This document shows positions 1 through 5,719 of a stretch of 8,502 bases of DNA, one piece after another (positions within the stretch are counted from its first letter, which is position 1; every line of letters starts with the position of its first letter). The translations under genes and the position numbers were made by a program. The notes below the pieces were generated by a model. It was not told the origin of the DNA, made no database searches, and saw only the letters and a list, made by a program, of their open reading frames with translations. Source of the stretch: Treponema sp. Lineage in GTDB: Bacteria > Spirochaetota > Spirochaetia > Treponematales > Breznakiellaceae. The stretch spans positions 1 through 8,502 of the forward strand of contig JAIRXT010000240.1 of NCBI GenBank assembly GCA_031268125.1, written 5' to 3'.

Positions 1-26
1 GTTATGTTGACTTGTCATTATGGTTA

Positions 27-108
27 GCGGCCATGGTGGAACTGGTAGACACGCCAGCTTGAGGTGCTGGTGCCGAGAGGCATGGAAGTTCAAGTCTTCT
101 TGGCCGCA
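27..108 (+). tRNA. tRNA-Leu (anticodon GAG)
   Basis: This is a complete class II tRNA that reads CTC/CTT leucine codons. The acceptor stem pairs GCGGCCA (27-33) with TGGCCGC (101-107), and A108 is the discriminator base. The anticodon stem is 54-58/66-70, with the seven-base loop TTGAGGT at 59-65 and anticodon GAG at 61-63. The long variable arm typical of Leu tRNAs is the hairpin TGCC/GGCA at 71-82. The T stem is 84-88/96-100 around the loop TTCAAGT. No CCA is encoded: the sequence continues AT after A108. An integrase remnant follows directly, so the 3' end of this gene is the probable attachment site of an island. No second copy of the tRNA 3' end was found in the window. Confidence 0.96.
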
Positions 109-192
109 ATACTGCCTAAGTCCTTATATGACAAGGAGTTACGTCATTGTATTTTCGGTAAAGAAATAAGCTATATCTCGAAATTTTGGCAC

Positions 193-221
193 TGTGCACG
201 TATCGTGCAGTTATTTTTTTT
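193..221 (+). terminator. Candidate rho-independent terminator downstream of tRNA-Leu
   Basis: A perfect 6-bp inverted repeat, TGCACG (195-200) and CGTGCA (204-209) with a TAT loop, is followed by a T-rich run (211-221, nine T among eleven bases). This fits an intrinsic terminator for the tRNA transcript. The same dyad lies about 25 bases before the integrase start and could instead be an operator. The stem is short, so termination strength is uncertain. The rest of 109-233 shows no gene. Confidence 0.45.
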
Positions 222-233
222 GCAGGGTGTTCT

Positions 234-734
234 ATGCCAAGGTTTCAGAGGCCCTTTATTGTCCGAAAGCGGACAGATACGAAAAAATTCATCTTGTCCA
301 TCAATGAGACATCCGGGCTTCCAGCCCATGTTTGCCAAAGATGGTTCAGGGTCAGCTTCGCAAATTTCCCCCAAGAGCTATCTTTGTACCGGTTTCCAAA
401 GACAAAAGCAGCCGCAGAGTCCGGTGCTTTGGCTCTGATCGAACTGCTCCTATCTCAAGACACCCCACCGGCACCGGCACCCATTCCCATGAGCGATCCA
501 ACAGTAGGGGAATGGCTGCTCAGGTTTACATTCCTTGACGATAACCCCCGGGCAGCCCGGCTTATCGGCGAAGGGACCCCCTATTCAGTTGGGACCATAG
601 AACTGTACCGGCAGAGCTTTGAACATCGGACTTGTTCAACAACCTTTTTATTGAACCCTGCCGGGTTTCGGTTGTTGAACAAGTCTCGCAAAAGGCTTAG
701 CCTCTTGCAGTTTTTTAAGGAAGTTGTTCGATAA
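234..734 (+). pseudogene. Tyrosine recombinase (integrase), N-terminal fragment
   Basis: This is the N-terminal part of a phage- or island-type tyrosine recombinase, which would have recombined the island into the neighbouring tRNA-Leu. The start at 234 (MPRFQRPFIV) is preferred over an in-frame ATG at 186, because 186 lies inside the terminator-like hairpin region. A weak AGGG (224-227) precedes 234. The protein reads as an arm-binding region followed by the start of a core-binding helical domain (around TVGEWLLRFTF and TPYSVGTIELYRQSFE). From about base 631 the frame runs into a dispersed hairpin repeat, which supplies the last residues (RLSLLQFFKEVVR) and the stop, so only the part up to about 630 is integrase-derived. 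The reading frame differs from that of the downstream integrase fragment. The integrase call rests mainly on the pairing with that fragment and on the tRNA location. Confidence 0.72.
631..683. repeat. Long hairpin with 14-bp perfect arms
   Basis: CTTGTTCAACAACC (631-644) is exactly complementary to GGTTGTTGAACAAG (670-683). The 25-base centre can add a short GAACCC/GGGTT pairing. It abuts the repeat at 688-758, and together they form the insertion that breaks the integrase. It is absent next to the second copy of the repeat near 8097-8167, so it may be a separate palindromic unit. No transposase is present, so any mobility would depend on enzymes supplied elsewhere. Confidence 0.75.
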
Positions 735-758
735 CTAAAGGTTATCGAACAACTCTAT
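688..758 (-). repeat. Dispersed hairpin repeat, copy 1 (inside integrase)
   Basis: This 71-base block matches the reverse complement of 8097-8167 at 66 of 71 positions by hand alignment. It holds two dyads. The first is GCAAAAGGCT (688-697) and AGCCTCTTGC (699-708) around one base, with one mismatch. The second is a perfect 14-bp stem, AGTTGTTCGATAAC (722-735) and GTTATCGAACAACT (741-754), with loop TAAAG. Two copies in 8.5 kb with this architecture suggest a REP/MITE-like family. It interrupts the integrase gene and contributes its premature stop. Confidence 0.8.
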
Positions 759-772
759 CATATCAGGGGTGA

Positions 773-1222
773 TCCGTTCTGCGATACAGCCGGAAGATAG
801 CCGGGACCCGGGCTTTTGAGATTGTCATCAACTTTGTACGGATGGCGTTCCGGGAGTATTGGCAGGAGTATCCGGAATGGAATAACCCGTTTAGCCGGAT
901 AAAAGCTATGTTCTGGGCAGGGTTGCGCCGTAGTGAAATATGGGGCCTTGAAGTGGAAGATATAGACTGGCAGACTCCGAAACTCAATATCTGCCATGCC
1001 CGGAAGCAAATCGCCTCTAAAAAATACCGAAAACTCGGCGATCCAAAATGGCATAAAATCCGCGAAGCTCCCTTCCCGGAAGATCTACAGAAGGCGGTCA
1101 AGAAATTATGGGCAGTAAACGGAGTTCATGATTTTGTGTTTTGTCGAAAGGACGGAACACAGCCGGAGCCAGACTCTAAACTTGACCCGCATTGCGTCAC
1201 GAAAGCTCGTGAAAGGAGGTAG
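773..1222 (+). pseudogene. Tyrosine recombinase (integrase), catalytic-core fragment
   Basis: This is the second piece of the broken integrase, in another frame from the first (a TGA at 770-772 and the repeat separate them). An ATG at 842 opens a 126-residue frame, but integrase-like sequence (KIAGTRAFEIVINFVRMAFREY) starts earlier. Residues 25-33 from that ATG, WAGLRRSEI, are the box I motif with the first catalytic Arg, R29. The stretch GDPKWHKIREAPFPEDL resembles the strand region that carries the catalytic Lys. NPFSRIK joins box I almost directly, whereas the family usually has some tens of residues between, including an LTxEE-like segment, so an internal deletion is likely. The C-terminal HxxR and the nucleophilic Tyr are missing. 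From about 1176 the sequence is IS-end-like repeat and then intron, so the last residues (KLDPHCVTKARERR) are not integrase. Confidence 0.82.
1176..1200 (-). repeat. Left inverted copy of the CTAAA-TTGACCC motif flanking the intron
   Basis: By hand comparison these 25 bases match the reverse complement of 3276-3300 at 19 positions, and 15 of the first 17 match. Its 13-base core CTAAACTTGACCC (1176-1188) is also an exact reverse complement of 3373-3385. It lies just before the intron and after the last recognisable integrase codons. It could be the end of an insertion element that entered the integrase gene before the intron, or one arm of a palindrome. Confidence 0.65.
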
Positions 1223-1883
1223 TAGGGAAAACCTTTCAACATGACCTAATGAGACCAGAGGGAAGACTCTCTGCACCTCATCCGGAAAAGGCGTAGCGAG
1301 CCACCGGAAGCGAGTCTTGCATGGGCCTTGGTGACGAGGTTTGTGAAGCGTAGACAGCGAGCACAAAAGCCGCGTTATAGAGCCTCGAAAGAAGTAATAA
1401 GGCAAGAGGCTTTCGTTGTTGTGAGAACGGGAGCGACAGTAACCTGCGATAAGCGAGCAGGGAAACCTCTGCCGGGGTCTGAGAGCGGGGCAGATGTACG
1501 GGAGGTCATACGGGAACGTGAGAGGTCTCATGGGTTCTGGAAGTAAAAGGCCGCCAGGAGGGTAGGCGGGGTACAAGTAGTCCGGGCTTTTCCCAACTCC
1601 GAGGGGAAAAGAGGCCAAATCAAGGAAGATGAGGCGTTACGAAGCAGAGGAGGAACTTGCTGGTACGACCGAGCGAAGGAAAACGAAGCGAGGCCGGAAG
1701 ACCTATGAGAAGTCGTAGTGCAGTCATAGTACCGTTGGACCGGAGGCCCGCGAAACAGGGGAACCTGACCGAAGGGACCCTGCCCTAAGATGACGAAGGG
1801 AAGGACTGCGCCTGGAGAAAGAACCGACGGGAGGAAACATCATGGATACATCGGACTGAAAGTCCGCGATATTCTGGGATAAG

Positions 1884-3167
1884 ATGTCAACGAAACAACG
1901 GCGGATAGCGGAAGCGGCCCGGAAATACCGGGGAGAAAGTCTAAAAAGTGTGGCACACCACATAGACGTGGAGTGGATGTATTGCGCCTATGAACTGGTA
2001 CGCCGGGACGGGGCGAAAGGCATTGACGGAGTAGGAGCCGAGGAATACGAAAGGAACCTCCGGGAGAACCTGGCTAACCTGGTAGACAAGCTGAAAAGCG
2101 GGACATACCGGGCACCAGCGGTCAGGAGGGTATATATTCCGAAAGCGGGAAGTACCGAGAAACGACCGCTGGGGATACCGACGTATGAAGACAAGATACT
2201 CCAAAGGGCGGTACAACTGGTGCTGGAGCCGATATATGAGGAGGAGTTTTATGACTTTTCATACGGGTTCAGGCCGGGAAAATCGGCCCACCAAGCTCTT
2301 GACCGGCTGCGGAACGAAAGCATGAACATCGGCGGCGGATATATCATTGATATGGACATCAGCAAGTACTTTGACAGCATACCACACGACAAACTCTGGG
2401 AAATACTGGGACAACGGGTTAGCGACGGAGTGATACACAGGATAATCGGGAAATGGCTCAACGCCGGGGTCATGGAAGACGAGACGATAAGGCGGAGTGA
2501 AAAGGGCTCTCCCCAAGGGGGAGTCATATCGCCGCTGTTGAGTAACGTCTATCTCCATGAAGTGCTGGACGAATGGTTTGACCAAACGGTGCAGCCGCGG
2601 CTGGAAGGGAAATCCTTCATGGTGCGCTATGCGGACGATGCGGTCATCGGGTGTGAGAAGAAGGAGGATGCCGACCGGATTATGAAGGTGCTGGCCCTCC
2701 GATTCGAGAAGTATGGGCTCACCATACACCCGGAGAAAACTCGGCTCATAGACTTTACCAAGCCGGTCGGAGAGAGCCGAAAGGGGAAGGGAAGTTTCAC
2801 GTTCCTGGGTTTTTGTCATTACTGGACGAAATCAAGGAAAGGACGCTGGATGGTAGGACGAAAGACGGACAGCAAACGGTTGAGCCGGGCCTTAAAGATC
2901 ATAACGCGATGGTGCAGGGAAAACCGGCACCGGGCGAAGCGGGAACAACATAAAGAACTCGCCGCTAAACTGCGGGGACATTACGCCTATTACGGGGTAT
3001 CGCTTAACTATGCCGGCATAGGGTTATTCTATGAGCAAGTTAAACGGGTGTGGTCCAAATGGCTGAACCGGCGGTCAAGGAAGACAAGCCAAGACTGGCA
3101 GCAATTCGGCGAATATCTGCGAAACTTTCCGTTACCAAGGCCGAAAATAGTACACTTATTTAGCTAA
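1884..3167 (+). CDS. Group II intron reverse transcriptase/maturase
   Basis: This 427-residue protein should bind its own intron RNA, assist splicing, and reverse-transcribe the intron during retrohoming. An N-terminal motif with GIDGV (46-50) leads into the fingers/palm. The metal-binding Asp lies in IIDMDISKYFD (D158), SPQGGVISPLLSN (209-221) is the RT4 block, and YADD (249-252) holds the other catalytic Asp pair. The maturase domain X lies at about 310-420 (RGHYAYYGVSLNYAGIGLFYEQVKRV, quoted only as RGHYAYYGV at 364-372) and ends FPLPRPKIV. There is no C-terminal HNH endonuclease, so it resembles the endonuclease-lacking classes that prime from nascent DNA ends. The start is the first ATG in the frame, with only a weak GGGA before it. 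No frameshift or internal stop is seen. The intron class was not resolved. Confidence 0.95.
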   Translation: MSTKQRRIAEAARKYRGESLKSVAHHIDVEWMYCAYELVRRDGAKGIDGVGAEEYERNLRENLANLVDKLKSGTYRAPAVRRVYIPKAGSTEKRPLGIPTYEDKILQRAVQLVLEPIYEEEFYDFSYGFRPGKSAHQALDRLRNESMNIGGGYIIDMDISKYFDSIPHDKLWEILGQRVSDGVIHRIIGKWLNAGVMEDETIRRSEKGSPQGGVISPLLSNVYLHEVLDEWFDQTVQPRLEGKSFMVRYADDAVIGCEKKEDADRIMKVLALRFEKYGLTIHPEKTRLIDFTKPVGESRKGKGSFTFLGFCHYWTKSRKGRWMVGRKTDSKRLSRALKIITRWCRENRHRAKREQHKELAAKLRGHYAYYGVSLNYAGIGLFYEQVKRVWSKWLNRRSRKTSQDWQQFGEYLRNFPLPRPKIVHLFS

Positions 3168-3185
3168 GCGAATCTTTCTCTTGAG

Positions 3186-3218
3186 GAACCGGATGCCTTA
3201 ATTGGGCACGTCCGGGTC
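3186..3218 (+). ncRNA. Group II intron domain V
   Basis: This is a 33-base hairpin just after the maturase stop. The lower helix GAACCGGA (3186-3193) pairs with TCCGGGTC (3211-3218). A two-base CG bulge (3209-3210) sits where domain V has its conserved bulge. The upper helix TGCCT (3194-3198) pairs with GGGCA (3204-3208) around a five-base loop instead of the usual GNRA tetraloop. The position of the invariant AGC triad reads AAC, with an A-G mismatch at 3188/3216. That is unusual and may mean a damaged ribozyme. Confidence 0.7.
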
Positions 3219-3220
3219 TG

Positions 3221-3261
3221 TGGGGGTTCCGGGTGGGCAACCGCCCGGTTCTACCCGGCAC
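3221..3261 (+). ncRNA. Group II intron domain VI with candidate branch-point A
   Basis: The distal helix CCGGGTGG (3229-3236) pairs with CCGCCCGG (3241-3248) around a GCAA tetraloop. A basal GGG/CCC pairing leaves A3253 (in TTCTACCC) unpaired, matching the bulged adenosine that attacks the 5' splice site. The intron end is inferred eight bases after it, at 3261. Confidence 0.7.
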
Positions 3262-3275
3262 GTTCTACCGGGGCC

Positions 3276-3302
3276 GGGTCACGATACGGGTCAAATTTAG
3301 CT
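3276..3302 (+). repeat. Right inverted copy of the CTAAA-TTGACCC motif
   Basis: The core GGGTCAAATTTAGCT (3288-3302) is the inverted partner of 1176-1188 and lies 26 bases beyond the inferred intron end. With the intron removed, the two arms would be about 22 bases apart and form a long imperfect hairpin. Repeated GGGTCAA motifs near an end are reminiscent of IS21-family termini, but no transposase gene is present and that assignment is tentative. Confidence 0.6.
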
Positions 3303-3372
3303 TGATTGTGGGGAAGAGATAGGTACAAGGTGTTACATTTGCTCCACAGCGCATTTGACCGGGTTAAATTGT

Positions 3373-3387
3373 GGGTCAAGTTTAGCT
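3373..3387 (+). repeat. Second right-hand copy of GGGTCAA-TTTAGCT
   Basis: This 15-base block differs from 3288-3302 by one base and lies 85 bases downstream in the same orientation. A local inverted TTGACC (3355-3360) can pair with its GGTCAA. Stacked direct copies near one end suit the multi-repeat terminus of an insertion sequence. Apart from this, 3262-3461 shows no gene; a frame open from 3306 has no family features before 3462 and is best read as a 5' leader. That leader also holds a partial hairpin around AGACCGAAGGTC (3420-3432). Confidence 0.5.
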
Positions 3388-3461
3388 GTAGGGGGGAACA
3401 TCAGAAAGAAGCAAGCCGCCAGACCGAAGGTCCGCTGGCTAAGGCTTCGAGGAGATTTTCT

Positions 3462-3881
3462 ATGAAAGGGACGAAAGGTCTTTTTCGATTGGGAATGTTA
3501 GCCCTTGTGCTTTCATTCGTTTTGGCGGGCATCAGCTGTGCCTCTGTCAGCGATGCCGGACGTTATGACTATTCTACTCCGGAAACCCAGGATAGTGTTC
3601 TTCTGTTGGGCTCGAATGGCACCATTTATGTTTCAGAGTTCGACGGTCAAACGGTATCATGGAAAGCTAGTACTGACTTTGGCGGCATCTTTAAAACCAG
3701 TTTCAGGATAAGAATACCTGCTGGAACACATACTTTGACAGGCGGAGTTGAGAATTCATCTCGGCCAGGCGAGTTGCTGTTTACAACCTCAACAAGATAT
3801 GATTTTTCGGTCGGAAAATCCTACACCGTTGACATAGTAAACAGAAACTTTAGGATAGTTGAAAGCGCTGACGCTTTGTAA
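3462..3881 (+). CDS. Predicted small lipoprotein, function unknown
   Basis: This 139-residue protein has a charged start (MKGTKGLFR), a hydrophobic core (about 8-24) and LAGISC with Cys26, consistent with a lipoprotein signal peptide. Gly at -3 departs from the classic lipobox, but spirochaete lipoboxes are known to be loose. The mature part is short and rich in Ser, Thr and Gly, with likely beta strands (DSVLLLGSNGTIYVSEFDG, TSFRIRIPAGTHTLTGG, KSYTVDIVNRNFRIVE), which suggests a small beta-sandwich on the membrane surface. I do not recognise a named family. The start at 3462 is chosen because GAGGAG (3449-3454) sits seven bases upstream and the signal peptide follows at once; an open frame reaching back to 3306 lacks both. 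Base composition is clearly lower in GC than the oxidoreductase and TonB genes, so it may belong to the inserted DNA. Confidence 0.85.
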   Translation: MKGTKGLFRLGMLALVLSFVLAGISCASVSDAGRYDYSTPETQDSVLLLGSNGTIYVSEFDGQTVSWKASTDFGGIFKTSFRIRIPAGTHTLTGGVENSSRPGELLFTTSTRYDFSVGKSYTVDIVNRNFRIVESADAL

Positions 3882-3929
3882 CGCACAAAGACAGGCTCCA
3901 TAACTAACAGTGTTTGGTATCCGAATACT

Positions 3930-3970
3930 AAAAGCCGACCGCCCCGAATATTGGAAAAAGGGCGGCTGGC
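3930..3970 (-). terminator. Rho-independent terminator of the oxidoreductase gene
   Basis: GCCGACCGCCC (3934-3944) and GGGCGGCTGGC (3960-3970) form a stem of 9 pairs with a two-base mismatch. Read on the minus strand the hairpin is followed by TTTT (3930-3933), about 20 bases past the stop of the minus-strand gene. It sits in the gap between two convergent genes and could also limit read-through from the lipoprotein gene. Confidence 0.65.
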
Positions 3971-3992
3971 AGGGAGTAAGAACGTCGTGCCG

Positions 3993-5606
3993 CTACTGCG
4001 GGCCCGTGTACTTGTGAAGGGTCTGCCGTACTGCCCCCGGCCCCGCCAGGAGTTCGGCCGTGTAGGATTCGATCCGTCTGCCCAGGCCGGCCCGGTACAG
4101 ATCGACGCCGAAAATTCCGCTGTTGGAAAGGAGGCCCCGCAGCTTGCCCGCCGCCGATTCGGGGGCCCCCAGCCGTATTCCCTCCAGTTCCTTCCTGACC
4201 TGGGCCAGCAGGGGGTCCGGGCTTGGGTCAAACGGATTCCCCGCGTCGTCAAGGCCCAGGAGATAGCGGCACCAGGCGGCGATAACCAGCGGGATAAGGA
4301 CAAGGTTTTGCGGATCCAGGTTGTCCGCGGCGGCGTAGAGCTTGATCGTCTCCCCGAACCGGATGCCGAGCTTTTGGGAGGTGTCGGTGGCGATGCGTTG
4401 GGGGGTATCGGGAATGTTGGCGTTGGGGAGCCGTTTGGTAAGGACCTCCTCGATAAAGTAAGCGGGTTTGATGATGCGGGGATCGGTAACTACGGGCATC
4501 CCCTCGTCGCAGCCGATCTTCCGCGCCAGGGCCGCAAGGTCCGGGTCTTCCATTTCCGCGGCAATGGAATTGTAGCCCAGCAGGCAGCCGAATATGGCAA
4601 GGGCCGTATGCAGGGGGTTAAGGCAGGTGCAGACCTTCATCCGCTCCACCCGGTCCACGGTTTCCCGGTCCGTAAAGTAGACCCCGGCCTGCTCCAGGGG
4701 GGGCCTGCCGTTGGGGAAAAGGTCCTCTATGACCAGGTATTCCGCCTCTTCGGTGTTTACAAAGGGGGCGGTAACGGAATTTTTCGCTGTCCTGATTATT
4801 TCCATGCCGCTGATAACCGTTTCAAGCTGCCCCCGGACCCGTTCCGAAGGGTAGGGGGTGATCTTGTCGATCATGCTGAGGGGGAAGGAAACTTTTTCAC
4901 CATTGGAAAGCCAGTCAATAAAGCCCTGATCCACATGGCCCCGGGCCTGCCATTCGGCCGCCGCCGTCAGGACGGCGTCTTTTAACCGGTCCCCGTTATG
5001 GGAAAAGTTATCGGTGCTGAGCAGGGCGATGGGGAACCCTTCCCGGTAACGTTCCCAGACCAGGGCCGTCAGCTTGAGCATGGCGTGGACCGGGGCGGCG
5101 GGACCCGCGTCGAATTCATCAAGAATTTCCGGCCGGAAGGAGCCGTCAATGGTCCGCAGCCCGTAGGCTTTTTCCGTTACGGAAAGGGAAACTATCTGGA
5201 GGGAGGGGGAGCGGAAGATGGTCTTGAGCCGGTTCCAGGCATCGGCGCTGTCGGCGGCGATGGCCTCGGTAACGCTGGCGATGACCCTTTTTTCCAGTTC
5301 CCCGTCCGCCTTCATCACCACCTGCAGGCCCAGATTGCCGCAGCCTTCGTAGACACGGTGGATAATCTCGTAATCGAAGGGTTCTACGGCGATGATCCCC
5401 CGGTTACTCAGGCCCTGCTCGATAAGACGCTGGGCCAGGGCCGCATGGTAGCCTTTGAAAAGGTTGCCGGAGCCGAAGTGTACCCAAACCGGGGCATCGC
5501 AGGTCCTGGCGCGGACTGCCCCGATGTCGAAGGCGGGCACATGGATTCCCGCCGCCTCAAACTCCGCCTGTTTTTCTTCCAGGCATTTCACCGTTAGTTC
5601 AAGCAT
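3993..5606 (-). CDS. Mannitol dehydrogenase / fructuronate reductase family oxidoreductase
   Basis: This 537-residue cytoplasmic enzyme belongs to the polyol-specific long-chain dehydrogenase family, which interconverts ketoses or keto-hexuronates and their polyol or hexonate forms with NAD(P)H. The N-terminal Rossmann part carries VHFGSGNLFKG (42-52), replacing the GxGxFHR-type loop. STDNFSHNGDRLKD (197-210) and VSFPLSMIDKITP (239-251) are family blocks. RMKVCTCLNPLHTAL (322-336) holds the catalytic Asn330 and His333; the nearest Lys is K324. Length fits UxuB and mannitol 2-dehydrogenase (about 480-540). Substrate cannot be told: fructuronate, tagaturonate, fructose and arabitol enzymes all occur here. 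A strong AAGGAGG precedes the ATG. The gene stands alone, divergent from the TonB operon, and has its own terminator. Confidence 0.93.
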   Translation of the reverse strand: MLELTVKCLEEKQAEFEAAGIHVPAFDIGAVRARTCDAPVWVHFGSGNLFKGYHAALAQRLIEQGLSNRGIIAVEPFDYEIIHRVYEGCGNLGLQVVMKADGELEKRVIASVTEAIAADSADAWNRLKTIFRSPSLQIVSLSVTEKAYGLRTIDGSFRPEILDEFDAGPAAPVHAMLKLTALVWERYREGFPIALLSTDNFSHNGDRLKDAVLTAAAEWQARGHVDQGFIDWLSNGEKVSFPLSMIDKITPYPSERVRGQLETVISGMEIIRTAKNSVTAPFVNTEEAEYLVIEDLFPNGRPPLEQAGVYFTDRETVDRVERMKVCTCLNPLHTALAIFGCLLGYNSIAAEMEDPDLAALARKIGCDEGMPVVTDPRIIKPAYFIEEVLTKRLPNANIPDTPQRIATDTSQKLGIRFGETIKLYAAADNLDPQNLVLIPLVIAAWCRYLLGLDDAGNPFDPSPDPLLAQVRKELEGIRLGAPESAAGKLRGLLSNSGIFGVDLYRAGLGRRIESYTAELLAGPGAVRQTLHKYTGPQ

Positions 5607-5719
5607 AATTCCTCCTTGATGGCAGGGGATTTTTGAAAACCCCCGGATATTAACTTTTCCCCCCGTCTATGCTACCATACTTTCATGTATAAGTCCCGAT
5701 GAGTTTACAGGGCGGTAGT
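5607..5719. promoter_or_regulatory. Divergent intergenic region with candidate promoter for the TonB operon
   Basis: This 113-base gap must serve both the minus-strand oxidoreductase and the plus-strand operon. On the plus strand TTAACT (5650-5655) and TACCAT (5673-5678) are 17 bases apart, each with four of six consensus matches to a sigma-70 promoter. A dyad of GGGG-A-TTTT (5625-5633 region) and AAAACCCC (5636-5643) lies close to the oxidoreductase start and could be an operator or leader hairpin. The promoter call is tentative. Confidence 0.3.

Larger units (their letters stand above)
1209..3261 (+). mobile_element. Group II intron (ribozyme plus reverse transcriptase gene)
   Basis: This retroelement of about 2.05 kb combines a structured 5' RNA region (about 1209-1883, no plausible gene), a maturase gene in domain IV (1884-3167), and domains V and VI (3186-3261). 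The 5' end is placed at GTGAAAGG (1209), which pairs with CCTTTCA about 20 bases on. This is close to, but not, the usual GTGYG. The 3' end is placed eight bases after the unpaired A3253 of domain VI and gives a terminal AC. Both ends could be off by several bases. A clear IBS1/EBS1 pair was not found: exon CGAAAGC (1200-1206) is complementary to GCTTTCG (1409-1415), but that stretch can also pair locally. Joining the flanks does not restore the integrase, so the intron probably entered already broken DNA. Confidence 0.85.

Noticed and set aside
1..26. Promoter for tRNA-Leu
   Set aside because: TTGACT (7-12) has no suitable -10 at proper spacing before the tRNA; the promoter or an upstream tRNA lies outside the window.
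1106..1618. Minus-strand open frame across the 5' part of the intron
   Set aside because: It runs through the structured ribozyme region and the end of the integrase fragment, has no recognisable domain, and no ribosome site.
3306..3461. Longer start for the lipoprotein gene
   Set aside because: The extension would bury the signal peptide more than 50 residues inside, and a good GAGGAG site precedes 3462 instead.
3951..4985. Long plus-strand open frame opposite the oxidoreductase gene
   Set aside because: It lies wholly within the 537-residue minus-strand gene, is rich in Gly, Arg and Pro as expected for an antisense frame in GC-rich DNA, and has no family motif. The same holds for 4998-5597.
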